In this document: positions 23,061 through 35,276 of the stretch, one piece after another
Position numbering within the stretch: the stretch's first letter is position 1
Layout of the letters: each line of letters opens with the position of its first letter
Notes under the pieces: model-generated
The model's input: the letters and a program-made list of their open reading frames with translations, nothing else
Told to the model about the DNA's origin: nothing
Database searches by the model: none
Translations under genes and position numbers: made by a program
NCBI GenBank assembly: GCA_963556495.2
Contig: OY747710.1
Span: 41,303,000 to 41,366,999, forward strand
Origin: Valencia hispanica
Lineage: Eukaryota; Chordata; Actinopteri; Cyprinodontiformes; Valenciidae
Length of the DNA: 64,000 nucleotides
Reading direction: 5' to 3'

Positions 23061-24750
23061 TATTCCTCAAGAGCGTAGAAAAGCAAACGCAAAAAAGAGA
23101 GAGAAAAATACCGATCTGTCAACATCTCATTCACCTAGAGGTGCAGAAAGAGTTTAATTACGTTTCTAATGGAGTCCTACCTCCCGTAACATAAATGGCC
23201 AATGTGATTGGCTGTGCCTTTCCCTGCTGTCATGTGAGACTCTAAACCAATGTTTACTTGTTAACAGCGCCAAAGCTGGAAAGAGAACTTTCCAGTCTGC
23301 GAGAGGACTCAGGTGCAACCTTGGCGACATATGAGTGTCAAAAGCGAGTAAGGATGGCAGCAGAAAAGAAGAATTAGGACATTAACTATTTTCCAAAGAA
23401 ACCTGTAAGTCACTTAAAGTGAAGTTCGCTACTGAAATGTGTCCGTCAAGTGCTACGCTTTGGCGCACATCATACAGTCTGAAATTGTATGTAACTATGA
23501 ATTACATGGTTTGGAAACTAACTGCACAACAAGCTGCCCACTATTATTTATCTTACACCATGCATCTAAGGATGGCGAAGGTCAGTGCGCGCTTCCCCCA
23601 GGGGACAAGGTGCGCATGCACTGTGATTTCTGTCATACTTTTAAGCCCATTTTCCAGTCATGCAACAATTTTTGCGATCGGTTCCTCTTCAAAGCTGCAT
23701 AAAAATAAATATCTTTCCCTATAGTTTCTGCTTGCATATCTAATTTCCCTCACATATGTTTTAAATACAAAATAATTGCAGTGAAAGTATACAGTTTACT
23801 GTTGCAGAGTCCTGCACTGGTCCAATTTTACCAACCCCGATGCATTAAGATGATTTTTTACCCGACCCTTAACCCACAGTTATTTCCAGATCAAATCCCG
23901 ACCCAACCCACCCGTTGATTTAAAACCGCCATCGGTCTGTGTCCGCCGTAGCTATGCGCTCCAATCCCTCCATAACTCTCCATTGAGCTGTCAGCTGAGC
24001 TCTCAGATAGCGATGCTTTGAATACGTGTCAGGTCTGAGATGATAATCAGTCAGATGCTCTCATAGGAATCTTTTTCTGATTGATTCAGCTACTTGAACT
24101 CTGTGTGCGTAAAGTTGAAAATGTCTGCGGGTCTGCAACAAGTGGTCAGGGATGTGAATTGTAAACTGCTTGTGTTAAAAAAAAAGAAAAGAAAAACGGA
24201 AAATAGCGTGACCCCGTATTACAATAAATTATTTCCCTTTTTATTTCTTTGGAATGTTGCACAGCTAATTCTCATATTATGCAGAACTGTAGTAAAGTTA
24301 CAGTTGAAGTTTCTGTGCACAGAACGGCGAGGGTTGCAAGGGAAATGCGTTTGTTTTGTTTGTTGCGCATTCTTCTTCTGGGGCGAACATATTAATGTAG
24401 CCAGCATTATTCTTTGTGCTACGATGTGGATAAACATGATCTTTCCCAGACAACAGTCTAATGATGGTTTTCAGAGCCGTTTGAAAAACAAAATAAAACA
24501 CAACAGGGTTTAAATTTTTACACCTGTTATTCGACCACAGTGTATATTATAATAAAACGTCAGAAGGATAAATACCTATAAATGAATGATTATTTATTGT
24601 CCCCACCAATCTTCAAACCAAACTCATATTTATGGTTTTTGTCACCACCAATTTTAAAAACAAACCTACGCCCTTGGTATTCCTGTTTAGGTTATTAATC
24701 AGGGCATCTTATTGTTTTGCTTAGTATTCTAGACTTTATTGTTTGCTATT
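23061..24750. other. unassigned non-coding sequence
   Basis: Frames of 80-140 codons (23419-23724, 24094-24513) show no domain. The C-rich stretch ACCCGACCC...CCCGACCCAACCC near 23860-23910 resembles a worn hAT-type terminal region, without a partner. Confidence 0.35.
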
Positions 24751-24752
24751 TA

Positions 24753-26177
24753 CAGTGGGGAAAAAAAGTATTTAGTAGCCACCAATTGTGCAAGTTGTCC
24801 CACTTGAAAAGATGAGAGAGGTCTGTAATTTTCATCATAGGTACACTTCAACTGTAAGAGACAGAATGTAAAATAAAATCCAGGAAATGACATTGTATGA
24901 TTTTTGAAGAATTTATCCGTTTAATAGAGCAGAAAATAAGTATTTAGCATCTACAATCAAGCAAGAATTCTGGCCCTCACAGACCTGTTACTTCTTCTTT
25001 GAGAACCTCTTCTATCCTCCACTCGTTACCTGTATTAATGTCAGTTGTTTGAACTCGTTATCGGGATATAAGACACCTGTCCACCTCTTGAAACAGTCAG
25101 ACTCCACTCTCCAACATGGCCAAGACCAGAGGGCTGTCTAAGAACACCAGGGACAAGATTGTACACCTGCACAAGATTGGGACGAACCATTCTACAATAG
25201 CCATCCGCTTGGTGAGAAGAGATAAACTGTTGGACCAATTAATAGAAAATGAATTATTGACAATCTCCCTTGATCTGGGGCTCCATGCAAGATCTCACCA
25301 CATTGAGTACACATGATCTTGAGAACGGTGATGAAACAGCCCAGAACTACATGGGGGGAACTGGTCAATGACCCAAAGAGAGCTGGGACTGCAGTAACAA
25401 AGGTTACTATTCGCAACACACTACGTCATCATAGATAAAATCTTGCAGTATCCCTGCTTGGGCCAGCAAACAAACTCCACTCACTGTGTTTGGAAAGGGA
25501 AGAATGCTAAGTTGTATCCTAAGAACACCATACCCACTGTGAAGCATGGGGGTGGAAACATTATACTTTTGGGCTGTTTTTCTGCAAAAGGGACAGGACG
25601 ACTGATCTGTATTAAGGAAACAATGAATGGGGCCATGTATTGTAAGAATTTGGGCAAAAACCTCCTTCCATCAGTGAGAGTTTTGAAGATGAAACGTGGC
25701 TGGATGTTCCAGCATGACAATGATTCCAAACACACCGCCTTGTCAATAAAGGAGTGGCCTTGTAAAAAGCATTTCAAAGTTCTAGAGTGGCCTAGCCAGT
25801 CTCCAGACCTAAATCCAATAGAGAATCTGTGGAGGCAATTGAGAGTCTGTGTTGCCCAGCGACAGCCCCAAAACATCACAGGTCTAAAAAAGATCTACAT
25901 GGAAGAATGGGCCAAAATACCAGCTACAGTGTGTGCACACCTGGTAAAAACCTAAAACGTTTGACATCCGTCATTGGCAACCAAGATTACATTACAAAGC
26001 ATTAAGGGGAACTTTTGTTACTGACCAAATACTTGTATTTTTTGCACCATTATACAAATAAATTCTTTAAAAATCATACAGTGTGATATGCTATGATGAA
26101 AATTACAGACCTCTCTCATCTTTTTAAGTGGGACAACTTGCACAACTGGTGGCTGCCAAATACTTTTGGCCCCACTG
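24753..26177 (+). mobile_element. Tc1-like transposon, both terminal repeats present
   Basis: Ends CAGTGGGG and CCCCACTG are flanked by TA on each side (24751-24752 and 26178-26179). The terminal inverted repeats run about 90 bp with a few mismatches and include GCAAGTTGTCCCACTT and AAGATGAGAGAGGTCTGTAA. Length 1425 bp. This is the salmonid-type Tc1 layout. The ends look intact, but its own transposase cannot work. Confidence 0.96.
25116..25955 (+). pseudogene. Tc1 transposase, broken
   Basis: The first frame starts MAKTRGLSKNTRDKIVHLHK at 25116, the normal N-terminal DNA-binding start, and runs out of register by about 25200. From 25443 the catalytic part is open: [36 protein letters not shown]. 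The spacing from the second D (in QHDND) to E (in IENLW) is 34 residues, as in DD34E Tc1 enzymes. The segment that should carry the first catalytic D (WSDE block) is missing between about 25440 and 25490, through an internal deletion. A normal transposase is about 340 residues. This one has lost part of the DNA-binding region and one catalytic residue, so it is inactive. Confidence 0.93.
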
Positions 26178-26179
26178 TA

Positions 26180-29113
26180 TGTTTTTATATGTTTACTATG
26201 TATTGTTTAGATTTGTATATTTTTATACATTTTAGTTATTTAATGTTTTTCCTTATAAAAATACAGATATATCTCCAGTGTTCCCTCACCAATCTACACA
26301 ATTACATTTCCACAGTTCCTCATCCTCTTTAATTAACTGATTTCTCTCACTTTTAATTAGTTTTTGTTTTATTATGATTACTAATGTAGTTATTCGTTAT
26401 ATCTGTCTCTGTTTACTTGATTTAATCTTTATTGGTCTAATATATGTACTACTGTTTTTTATCTCTGTAAAGCACTTTGTGTTACAACTGACCATATTAA
26501 GTACTCTATAAAGTTTGAATAATTAATTTTTTTCACCTCATCAAGCTGATTGCTTAAAAGATTCTAACAGATGTCCCTTCGCTGATTGAAAATCAGCTCT
26601 ATTTGTGTTAAGCAAGATATCCTTTTTCCATGAGTTCCCGGGGCTACTATCAGACTATTGCATATTAGCCTTTCATTACATGGCACTGATGAACCATAAG
26701 CACAGCTGCCACAGATTGTTTTGGAAAATTCTGCCACATCAGAGCTGCAGCTCCCACACTAAAGCACATATGAACACCACACTTACAGAACGAATGTAAC
26801 TGTGTTGCAAATGTTGCAGCAATGACCCGAAAACAACAAGTTTTAATGTTATACCGGGCTATTCAGTTGCTTGACCCCCTCTTGATTCTAAATGATGAAA
26901 ACTGAAACTAATGGCACTTATTGTCTCATCAATTCTGCTTATGATGATCAGACCACTTTGAGGCACTCACAGAGCACAGAAACCTCGTTCCCAGATAATC
27001 AGCTGATCCTTATTATGTAAAAGAAAAAATAACCTAATTATGAAGTCAGATAAAAGTGATGTACCCAGTCATGTTGCATCAGAAAACTATGAATTCCATC
27101 TTACTGATTCCAGTAAACGCTAATTATATAGAACTATATAGAATAGACAGAACAGGACTTGACGTTCCACAATATCCACTTCATTTTCATCTGTTTATAT
27201 GTATTTAATACATGTTTTTCAAAACAAGCAACATATTTCAAATCTCCATGGATGTTTAGAAGTCCTTAGATCCCTTACCAGTATTACTGGTCTTATTCCA
27301 TGAAGATCTGCCTACTCTCCTTTGGTATGTCGGCTCTTTGCTGGACCACCCACCTATCCTGGAAACCTCTCCCTCTTATCAGTAAATAACAACAAGTAAG
27401 ATTGCAAAGAATTATTCCATTCTGCTCATACTTATCTGTAACTTTGTTTGACTCTGCTCCCTCTCTAAATAAAAACTTGAAAATGAGAAAATTCCACCTA
27501 GACCATGGAAGGAAAACAATTGCATTTGTGTATTACAATAAACGTAATTTTACTGGTCTTTCATCGATTTTCTGCATTTTGGTCAAAACAAGCTTTCTAG
27601 TTCTGATGACCTCAATCTTTCACAACCCAACCACTCAAGCATTAGCTAGCCAAAAAGCTGCTTGCAGGAGAACTGAATATTCTCCTGGCTTTTAAGTTGT
27701 CTGTACATCACAAGGCAGGTAAACAAAACTGTCACTGACTCTCTGCCTGTCTATTGTAGCCAACCATCTCAAAGATCACTCTTGCTGTGGCACATGATGC
27801 TCTGTTAGGTGTTATATAGATTTTCAGAAGGTGCAGAGGGCACAGGGTTTAAAGTGTATTTAAGATTTTATCTGCAATTTCAAATTCATTCTTTTTCAGC
27901 TAATATAAGTTTTTGGACACTGAATCACATCAGAAGTTGTTTTTGCTTAATCTGGATGTAGGGTTTTGAAATGTCTGTAGGTCCTCTTCATACAGCCTCT
28001 TTCACTGGGTTTACCAGAAACAGGAAATAAAAACTGCGCCGTTCTATAAACAAGAACTCTACAATCACTAGCAGTGGTTAATATGTAGTGATTTTAAGAC
28101 TTACATGAGGATTTACACATATTTACTAATATTAATCACATTTTACAGTCATAACCTGATTGATTCATCTACATATATTGAAAAACTCAGTGCTCAGTAG
28201 TGCTGCAGTGTTCCTGTTGAGATATTTCTTACCTTATTTGGTGGGGTCATATTTTGGAGTGAATAAAATAACTTCTGTTTCCTTTCACCGATAAGCTCCT
28301 AGACTGGAATGTGATGCTTTTCTTCCTCCAAACCCAACATTTCTGACTTCAATAGAAACAGAAACAGAGGAAATATTTGGGTAAAAATGTTATGTTTTGG
28401 AGGGCATCGATTTTCTGACCTCAAAGCTTTCACATTTACGTATTTGCTCTCAAGTGTTCTGATACCAAATGCAGTAAAACTATCAGTTACTTGAAAACAG
28501 TTTTTGAATTTCTTTGAAGTAGTTTTTGTTTGCATGAAGTTATCGAGCATTCTAGTTTGTCTGTTAGCAATACTGTACCTGTTAGGTTGCTGTGATTCGC
28601 TCTTGACTACCTGACATCAACTCCCTCTACTACTGTTGTAGATGCAGTGATGCTTGATTTCTTACTAACTTACAAGAAGTTCTGTTGTACAAGCTACATG
28701 TTATGGCAGATTCAGATAGAACTGGGCAGCAATAAAGAGGATCAATCACATATGATGCAAAAATTCTGCCTGAATGATGAGACCTCGACGACTTATTTCA
28801 TGTGGAAACAAACATGTATTATTGGGATTGTTGGTTCAGAGATAATTTTTTGCAGGATATTTTATCTTGTGATGTCAAAAAAAGTTATCCTTATGAATAA
28901 TCTATCACAAGGCGGTAATTTCTGTTTGCCCAAGAAAACGAGGGTAGTTTTCTCATCGGTAAACAGCAAAATATTTATAGTGGGAGATGGCAATTCTCAG
29001 CTTCTGCCATATGAGACAACTTAAGTGGCTGTCACACCTTATCCTATCTTCCCATGTGCAGTCGGGCTAAAGAATATTTGGTACCGATTGTGCAAGCTGT
29101 CCCACATAAAAAG
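26180..29113. other. unassigned non-coding sequence
   Basis: Nearly 3 kb without a recognised gene or element. The longest frames (28647-29024 and 27402-27695) have no domain or codon pattern that supports translation. Confidence 0.4.
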
Positions 29114-29200
29114 TAGGGCTGTCAGAATTAAAACGTTTAACGCAGGTCGATTAATTTGTAGAATAAACGTGACTGATTTAAGACTGATACTCAGTTGGCT
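29114..29200 (+). mobile_element. left end of a hAT-type element
   Basis: TAGGGCTGTCAGAATTAAAACGTTTAACGC resembles the start of a common fish hAT-type MITE (GGGCTGTCAAAATTAACGCG). Only this end is visible. Confidence 0.4.
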
Positions 29201-30490
29201 GTTTAACATAGATGCCATCTTTCACTCCTCTCTTGAACCACCTTTCTTCCCTGTCCAAAATGTGCACATTACTGTCTTCAAACGAGTGTCCCTTGTCTTT
29301 TAGACTTAAATGAATGGGTGTGTCTTAAACTGATGAGTTTTCTCTTTTCTGTTGGACCATTCATTTGTGTAGCTGCTGTTTAATTTATCTGCTTTATAGA
29401 GGTCTATTCCTGGCTGCATTTGGCTGTTTGTCCCACACCACTAAGCTTGTGTTTGGGTGTTTTAACCTTGAGGTGAACCAGCATCTGTTTCAGAGTTGTT
29501 GTTTAAAATGCACCAGAATATTATAAATGTACTGCTTTGTTTTTGGATACTCTCACAATATATATGGAAGGACAATGTTCTTCCACCTTTTTTTCTCCTT
29601 TTCTCCTTAACTGGACTGAGTTGAGTTTTTTCTTGAAATTTTCTAACATAAACCTAGTCATGGTAACCACTGGTTTGAAGTGCTTCCTTGATGTCTTTGT
29701 TTACTACATTTGAATATACAATTTGAAATTGACCTTTTATTTACCTGCATAAACTACGTTTCTATTTCTAACTATTAAGTCATTTCCAATCATTTCCAAT
29801 CATTTTGTAAATGTTCCTTTTTACTTCATCGAAATTCTTTATTTTGGCATTTTGTGACTTTTAAAAATATGCATTTTTTGTATTTTTACTGGCATATTTG
29901 AATTGTTTTTATGTAGAAAAATATTAAATGGAGGGTAGAGGCTATCCATTAGTTATTTACTCATAAAATAGCTTCTTCTTTAAAGATAATCCTCTGTTAA
30001 ATTATATTTTTAAGACTATTAAACTTATAAGCATTCGTTATAAATTATGATTTCTGTGTTGTCAGATTAGAATTTATACAGGCATTTTTCATTTATAAGA
30101 TTCTCTAAACTAAAACATTTTCAACTCCATCTACTACAAATAATAAGGATTTTAAGGCCATCCCTTGTCAGAGTGCATGGGCACAGTGCTAAAGCAAGGC
30201 ATGTCCTATCATAAGGCTCCTTTCGTCTGCAGTATAGTTTTCAAACTGGATAGTAGAGCAGAGTTTAGGCATGGGCATGCAGATTCATTTCCAGCAATTG
30301 TTAAGCCTAACAGAACTTTCTAAATCATATATTCAGACACAAATGAAGATTTTACACTCATTGGCCACCTTATTTGGTCGATATTTTAAATTGTTTAACA
30401 CCAGCTTCCAATTAGCCAATCACATATCAGTAACTCAAAGACAGTTATATGTGTTTGGGACACCATTTTCCACAAATGAACTTAACAGAC
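29201..30490. other. unassigned non-coding sequence
   Basis: AT-rich sequence with no gene or repeat that I can name. Confidence 0.4.
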
Positions 30491-31660
30491 TGTTGGAAGG
30501 CAGGAAGCCATTTTCCCTAGATGGACTGAGCAGACCGCATTTCCCAGCATTCATAGCGGTGACCCCAACACATTCTTATTGGTCCGTGACCAACAATGAT
30601 GACATAACGGCCCAAGGGCTATAAGAAGGTGGTGGCGGCCATTTCAAATTGTTCTCATTAGAAACTTCTGCTCTAGAGAGGACGTCTCACCGGTGAAAAT
30701 TCTCTTTTGTTCTGACCCGCTGGACCGGGGAGAACTCTCATTTCAAAGCTTCGAAGTCCCCATTCCTGTTTGAGTATCTAGCTCGGGCTATATCCGAATT
30801 GTTCCAAGACAGTTCATTACGACGTCGACCTGCAAGCCGTCCGGCCTGCACACGATCCTAAAGATCTGGCACAGGTCCTAGATCTCCTTTTCTTGCTCAC
30901 CTAAGGACACATTTTGCTCTCCTCTCCGTGGAGCGGACTTCCCTCAAAGCAAAGTAGGACTGAACCGGTTGATTAACGCTAATCTTCTGTCTGGGCAGAT
31001 AAATAGGGAAAATAAAGTTCTTAACGAGTTTGATCTCATTCATTGTTGGTTTAAAGTGTTTTTAAGCGCTGAACCGGTTGGCTCATTTAGCGTTGCATTG
31101 TGAATTGTTTTTTTCTGAGTACAAACCAAATGGTGCTAATTTGTCTTAAACTAATCACAATTAGTGTTAGACTGACTTGGCTTCACTTCCAAGCTTTTGA
31201 ACACAAGCCGTTGTCTTTAAGCATACATATTCATACAGAACCGTGACATCACAATAAATTTAATGGATATTGTTTCTACTTCTTTGAATATTTGTCCATT
31301 TTACTGTTTTGCCTCTGGTAGTTAGTTTTATTATTCATTCTTCTTTTACTTAGTAGTTTAGTTGTGTGTTACTAGCTTATTGAGCTTGCTAATTAAAGCA
31401 TTTTGACTGGAAAGTTTAATTATTTTTGTTATACTCTTGTATTTTGGAAAGTCGTTATTCCACATACATATGTTGTAACTTGCTGTTCAATGAACGCCAA
31501 TAACTTATTCCTTCACCTATTAATTACCTCACCCTTATCAGGCAAGTAATCCTACATATTAACTGAGACTTTTCCTGTATCCCAGGATGGTGCCCCAAAC
31601 TTGCTAATTTTGACATAAAATTATTAATCTTATTGATTGATCCTATTAATCCTAAGTGGT
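30491..31660 (+). mobile_element. LTR-like repeat, copy C
   Basis: It begins TGTTGG at 30491 like copy B. The promoter-like block has ACCGCATTTCCCAGCATTC (30534-30552), ATTGG (30578-30582), TGATGACATAA (about 30597) and CTATAAGAAG (30620-30629), the same order as copy B. The leader shares GCTGGACC and CTTCGAAGT with B. The 3' half matches copy A closely. The conserved ATGGTGCCCCAAAC is near 31593. No coding sequence. The right end is uncertain (a CAACA lies at 31701-31705), and no target duplication is clear. Confidence 0.6.
30533..30630 (+). promoter_or_regulatory. putative promoter of LTR-like copy C
   Basis: A ZNF143-like site (ACCGCATTTCCCAGCATTC), inverted CCAAT, CRE-like TGATGACATAA and a TATA-like CTATAAGAAG follow one another within 100 bp, as in copy B but with a single ZNF143-like unit. 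Confidence 0.55.
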
Positions 31661-31935
31661 CTAAGCAATTATTCATAGCCAAAACATACCTATTGTCTCA
31701 CAACAGAGTTAAGAATTGGTCTATTCCACAAAAATTAAACCACATAATTTCAACAACATGTGGATGGAGAAAAGTTTGCACACTTCTTCATCACCTTCTT
31801 AATGCAAAACAAAGGCGTTAACAACTGGTGCACCATGCAGCCAAATCCAAATATACCTATTCATATAGGAAAAATGTTTGGTTACCTTTTTTTTTTCAAA
31901 CAACTCTAAAAAACATAAAATAATTTAAAATGGCT

Positions 31936-32275
31936 TCACAGCGGCACAGTTGGTAGCACTGTTGCCTTGCAACAAGAAACTCTGGAGTTTAAATCCTGGC
32001 CTGGTGTCTTCCTACATGGAGCTTGCATGTTCTACCTCTGCATGCATGGGTGCTGAGACTTCCTCCCACAGTCCAAGAACATGACTGTTAGGTTAGTTGA
32101 TCTCTTTAAATTTGTCCTTAAGTGTGAGTATATGGTTGTTTGTCCTATGAGTCCCTATGTTGCTATATGATGGTAGAGCAACTTGTCCATGGTATACCCT
32201 GCCTCTTGCCCGGAAACCACTGGAGATAGGCACCAGCACCCCTCAAGGATAAGTGGGTTTAGAAAATGGATGGAC
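31936..32275 (+). mobile_element. tRNA-derived SINE with GGATGGA tail
   Basis: GCGGCACAGTTGGTAGCACTG (A box) and GGAGTTTAAATCCTGG (worn B box) start the element. CATGGAGCTTGCATGTTC, TCCTCCCACAGTCCAAGAAC, ATGACTGTTAGGTTAGTTG and GGAGATAGGCACCAGCACC follow, ending AGAAAATGGATGGA. This is a very common teleost SINE, and its RTE/Rex3-like tail suggests mobilisation by that LINE family. Confidence 0.85.
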
Positions 32276-32950
32276 TATACTCCAGATCTATTCATTAAAC
32301 TAGAATATTTTTGAAAAGCACATTTTTTTCACTAAGTAAAACACATCATATATATGTATGCATTATACAATTAATTGAACATGGGCGTATTTTTCCTATT
32401 ACAGCTGACAGCTCTCTTGTTTAAGCCATGTTCCCCCAATCATGTGTCACCTCTTGTTAAAGGCACTGCTTGACATTTTTTAAGTGGGTTTTGCGGCGTG
32501 GTTATAAGCATTTAGAATCTCACTTGCAGTGGGCAGCTGTCAAAGTGATCCGAGTTTGTGGAATTGGAAAAAAAAGCCTACAGCAAACCCAGAGTAGCTG
32601 CCTCTTGTTGATAGGGAGTAGTAAAATCGTGATATTACAACACCATAATATTTCTTGTCATAAGTCTGTCATTTTTTCCAGTTACTGTCATCATGTGACT
32701 TAGTCTATCAAAAGAAGAGTTGCAGCTTAGTGCTGTACTCTTGACACCTTGTATCTCAGTTTAACAGGTTTATTTGGAAGCATAAAAGGAAAACATTCAT
32801 GGGTTTTAAATGTGTCATCATTACTTAGAAATTGTGTGTGTGGTAGCATTATGCATATTGTCGGAAAGAAAATCAGATGATTCAAGTGATTTTTCTAAAC
32901 TGTGAAAATACAGCAACCTACGGTGCCCGTCTGGTGCTATTGACAAAAAA
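32276..32950. other. unassigned non-coding sequence
   Basis: No gene or repeat recognised. Confidence 0.4.
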
Positions 32951-33090
32951 ATAATTAACTCGTGGCCACGAGTTAATTAATGCATGGGAACGAGATAATT
33001 AACTCGTGGCCACGAGTTAATTAATGCGTGGGAACGAGATAATTAACTTGTGGCCATGAGTTATTAATGCGTGGGAACGAGATAATTAAG
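32951..33090. repeat. three tandem 44-bp units, each with a long perfect palindrome
   Basis: Units at 32951-32994, 32995-33038 and 33039-33081, plus a 9-bp partial unit. The first two units carry a 26-bp perfect palindrome centred on CTCGTGGCCACGAG and extended by TTAA/AATT on both sides. A half-palindrome GGGAACGAGATAATTA follows. Unit 3 has four changes: three substitutions and one deleted base. Confidence 0.92.
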
Positions 33091-33902
33091 TAACCCATTG
33101 GTCAGACACATTGGAACAAGATTCCATTGTGGAGACAGCGTCCATATGACCAAGCTGTTGCAGTAAAACTGGTAATTATGTGTCATTATAGATTTATATT
33201 GTGATCTGAAATTCTGAATTGAAGTAGGTAGATCTAAAATGAACAATTAAGTTCCAGTTGTAAAAAAAGGTGTACAGTTTTAGTACAACTCTCATTGGAA
33301 GCATAAGTCCATGGGTCATACTGTATGAAGGAAAAACAAAGAGATATGAAAAAAATCCTAATACAGTGAGAAGTCGGAGTTCCAACAACGACAATGGTCA
33401 AAACTAAACTCTTGCTGCAAGAATCTAACTTACATGGCAATTAAAAGCTGTTAGCCTACAGCTGTTAAAGGCTTAAGCAGTCGCTAATTTTCTCTTTGAT
33501 TATTCTTGATTTCTCAATTCTTTTTTTCTTTTTGTGGAATGAATAACTGAACTAATATGTATTCCAGAGTTTGCTTTGCTGAAAAGCAGAGGATCTATAA
33601 AGACTACTTTTAGGTTATATTTTTACCTTTTACCATGAGGTTACTGATAATTCCTCTTTTTTTTTAAAGAAAAAAAAAATAATGATCATTTGTTAATTTA
33701 ATTAACCCAATCATCCATTGATGCAGACGTGATACAGTCTGCTTCTTTCAGCACAGTGAACAGCGGCACTGTTTGTCGTGTCCTATGACCATTCACAGCC
33801 TACGTCAGTCACTTGACATGCTCTTTTTGTTGGTAAGCAGAACCATCCGCCTTGTTTCTGATTAAGCAATCTGCAGTAGTAGCAGAAGGTTTTTTGGCAT
33901 GG
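33091..33902. other. unassigned non-coding sequence
   Basis: AT-rich; no gene recognised. Confidence 0.4.
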
Positions 33903-34366
33903 TACTGCGGTCAAGCCAGCCGCTCTGTGCGCATCCGTGGTCAAGTCAGCCGCCGCTGTATTTCGAGTGCGCATTTACTCTCAGCTTTGTGGTAAAAACC
34001 ATGGCTACGCAACCTACACTATGATTACTTCCGGATTTCAAAATAACGCATTTTCTCTCTTTCTCTCTGCAGTCTCTTTCAGGTAGCAATAACACACAAT
34101 TTTGTCTAAGTGATATGAAATAAAAAAATACTTTAATGAGATTAATTTCCTCCAAAAGTAGTCCATAAAAGCTGTACTATTGGACTTAGTACTCCATATG
34201 TTACTTGCACAAATACTATGAAGTACTTTTACTGTGTACTTTTCTTGTAATCCACTGCAAAAATCCTTTGGGACAGTTATAGAAGCTATTTTCGTCTGAC
34301 TTTGAAGTGCAATAAAATCAATTTGCTCCATAAGTAGTCCACAAAACCTATACTGTTTGGCTTAGA
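33903..34366 (+). repeat. left arm of a long inverted repeat
   Basis: It is the reverse complement of 35277-35749 over about 470 bp. Shared words include GTCAAGCCAGCCGC, AGTGCGCATTTACTCT, ACTTCCGGATTTCAAAATAA, CAATTTTGTCTAAGTGAT, GAAGTACTTTTACTGTGTACTTTTC and TGCAATAAAATCAATTTGCTCC. Confidence 0.92.
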
Positions 34367-34479
34367 TATAAAGTTATGTAGGATGCAGAACACAACAATT
34401 GATAATGCTTGATAACTTTATTTCTATTCTTGCAGTAACAAAAAAAATAAGTGTCCTTGGGCTGCAGAGCTCCGGACTG

Positions 34480-35182
34480 TCTTTGCTGATGCACAACTCC
34501 AGTATGTATTCCAGAATAATTAGTCCTGTAGTGTTAAAACCATCGGATCAATTTTAATGTCAAACTTTGAACACAAATGGTTGACTGGGATTATGGCGAA
34601 GCCAAAGCTAAGGACTTACTTTCAAATTAGAGATGTTTTTCAAACTGAATTGTATGTAAAGCCAAACCTGACAAGGAACCAAAGATCCTTGATGGCTCAG
34701 CTGCGAACTGGCATCCTTCCCCTGGCCAAATAAACTGGCAGGTTTGCTCAAACTCCTGAAGAGGACAGAGTCTGTAGACTGTGTGAGTTAGGAGAGATTG
34801 AAAGTGAAACTCATTGTGTGTTATACTGTCCACGGTACAATGATCTTAGAAAGTTATTGTTTGGTAAATTGTTTGTTCAAAAGCCGGAAATGTTTTGGAT
34901 CAGTGATGATGACAAGATGAAATTGTTGTTTAATTTTAATGTGTTTAAATTGCCTATTTTTTTGTAAAGCCTGCAAGAGGCGGCAGACTTGTTTGTTTAA
35001 ATAAGTTTATGTATCATATATTATGCCTATACTGTCTGGCAACTGGTCCTTTTGTTGATGTTATTGGTGTCTTATAAGCCCCTTAGGGCTGGGCATACAG
35101 TGTGTATGCAAGACAAAATAATAAAAAACTATTCGTTCATTGATTCATTAATTCATTCATTGATTCATTAATTCATTCATTG
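34480..35182 (+). mobile_element. non-LTR retrotransposon 3' end inside the inverted repeat loop
   Basis: The forward strand from about 34597 encodes KPKLRTYFQIRDVFQTELYV, NLTRNQRSLMAQLRTGILPL, one in-frame stop, TGRFAQTPEEDRVCRLCELG and ESETHCVLYCPRYNDLRKLL. The CxxC...HxxxxC knuckle near the C-terminus is typical of some LINE ORF2 proteins. A 3' UTR and a 20-bp tandem tail (TTCATTGATTCATTAATTCA twice, 35137-35182) follow. The clade is not certain. Confidence 0.7.
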
Positions 35183-35276
35183 AAGTACTTAGACAATGGA
35201 TTACTGGCTAAGTACACAGTAATAGTACTTCATAATATTTTTTATTCATATATTTGCAAGAAATATATGAAGTACC

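Noticed and set aside
24094..24513. 139-codon plus-strand frame
   Set aside because: Lys-rich run and no domain; composition explains its length.
28647..29024. 125-codon plus-strand frame
   Set aside because: No similarity or codon evidence; isolated in AT-rich DNA.
32951..33090. Regular palindromic repeats, CRISPR-like at first sight
   Set aside because: Units are directly adjacent with no unique spacers, and the setting is a vertebrate genome.
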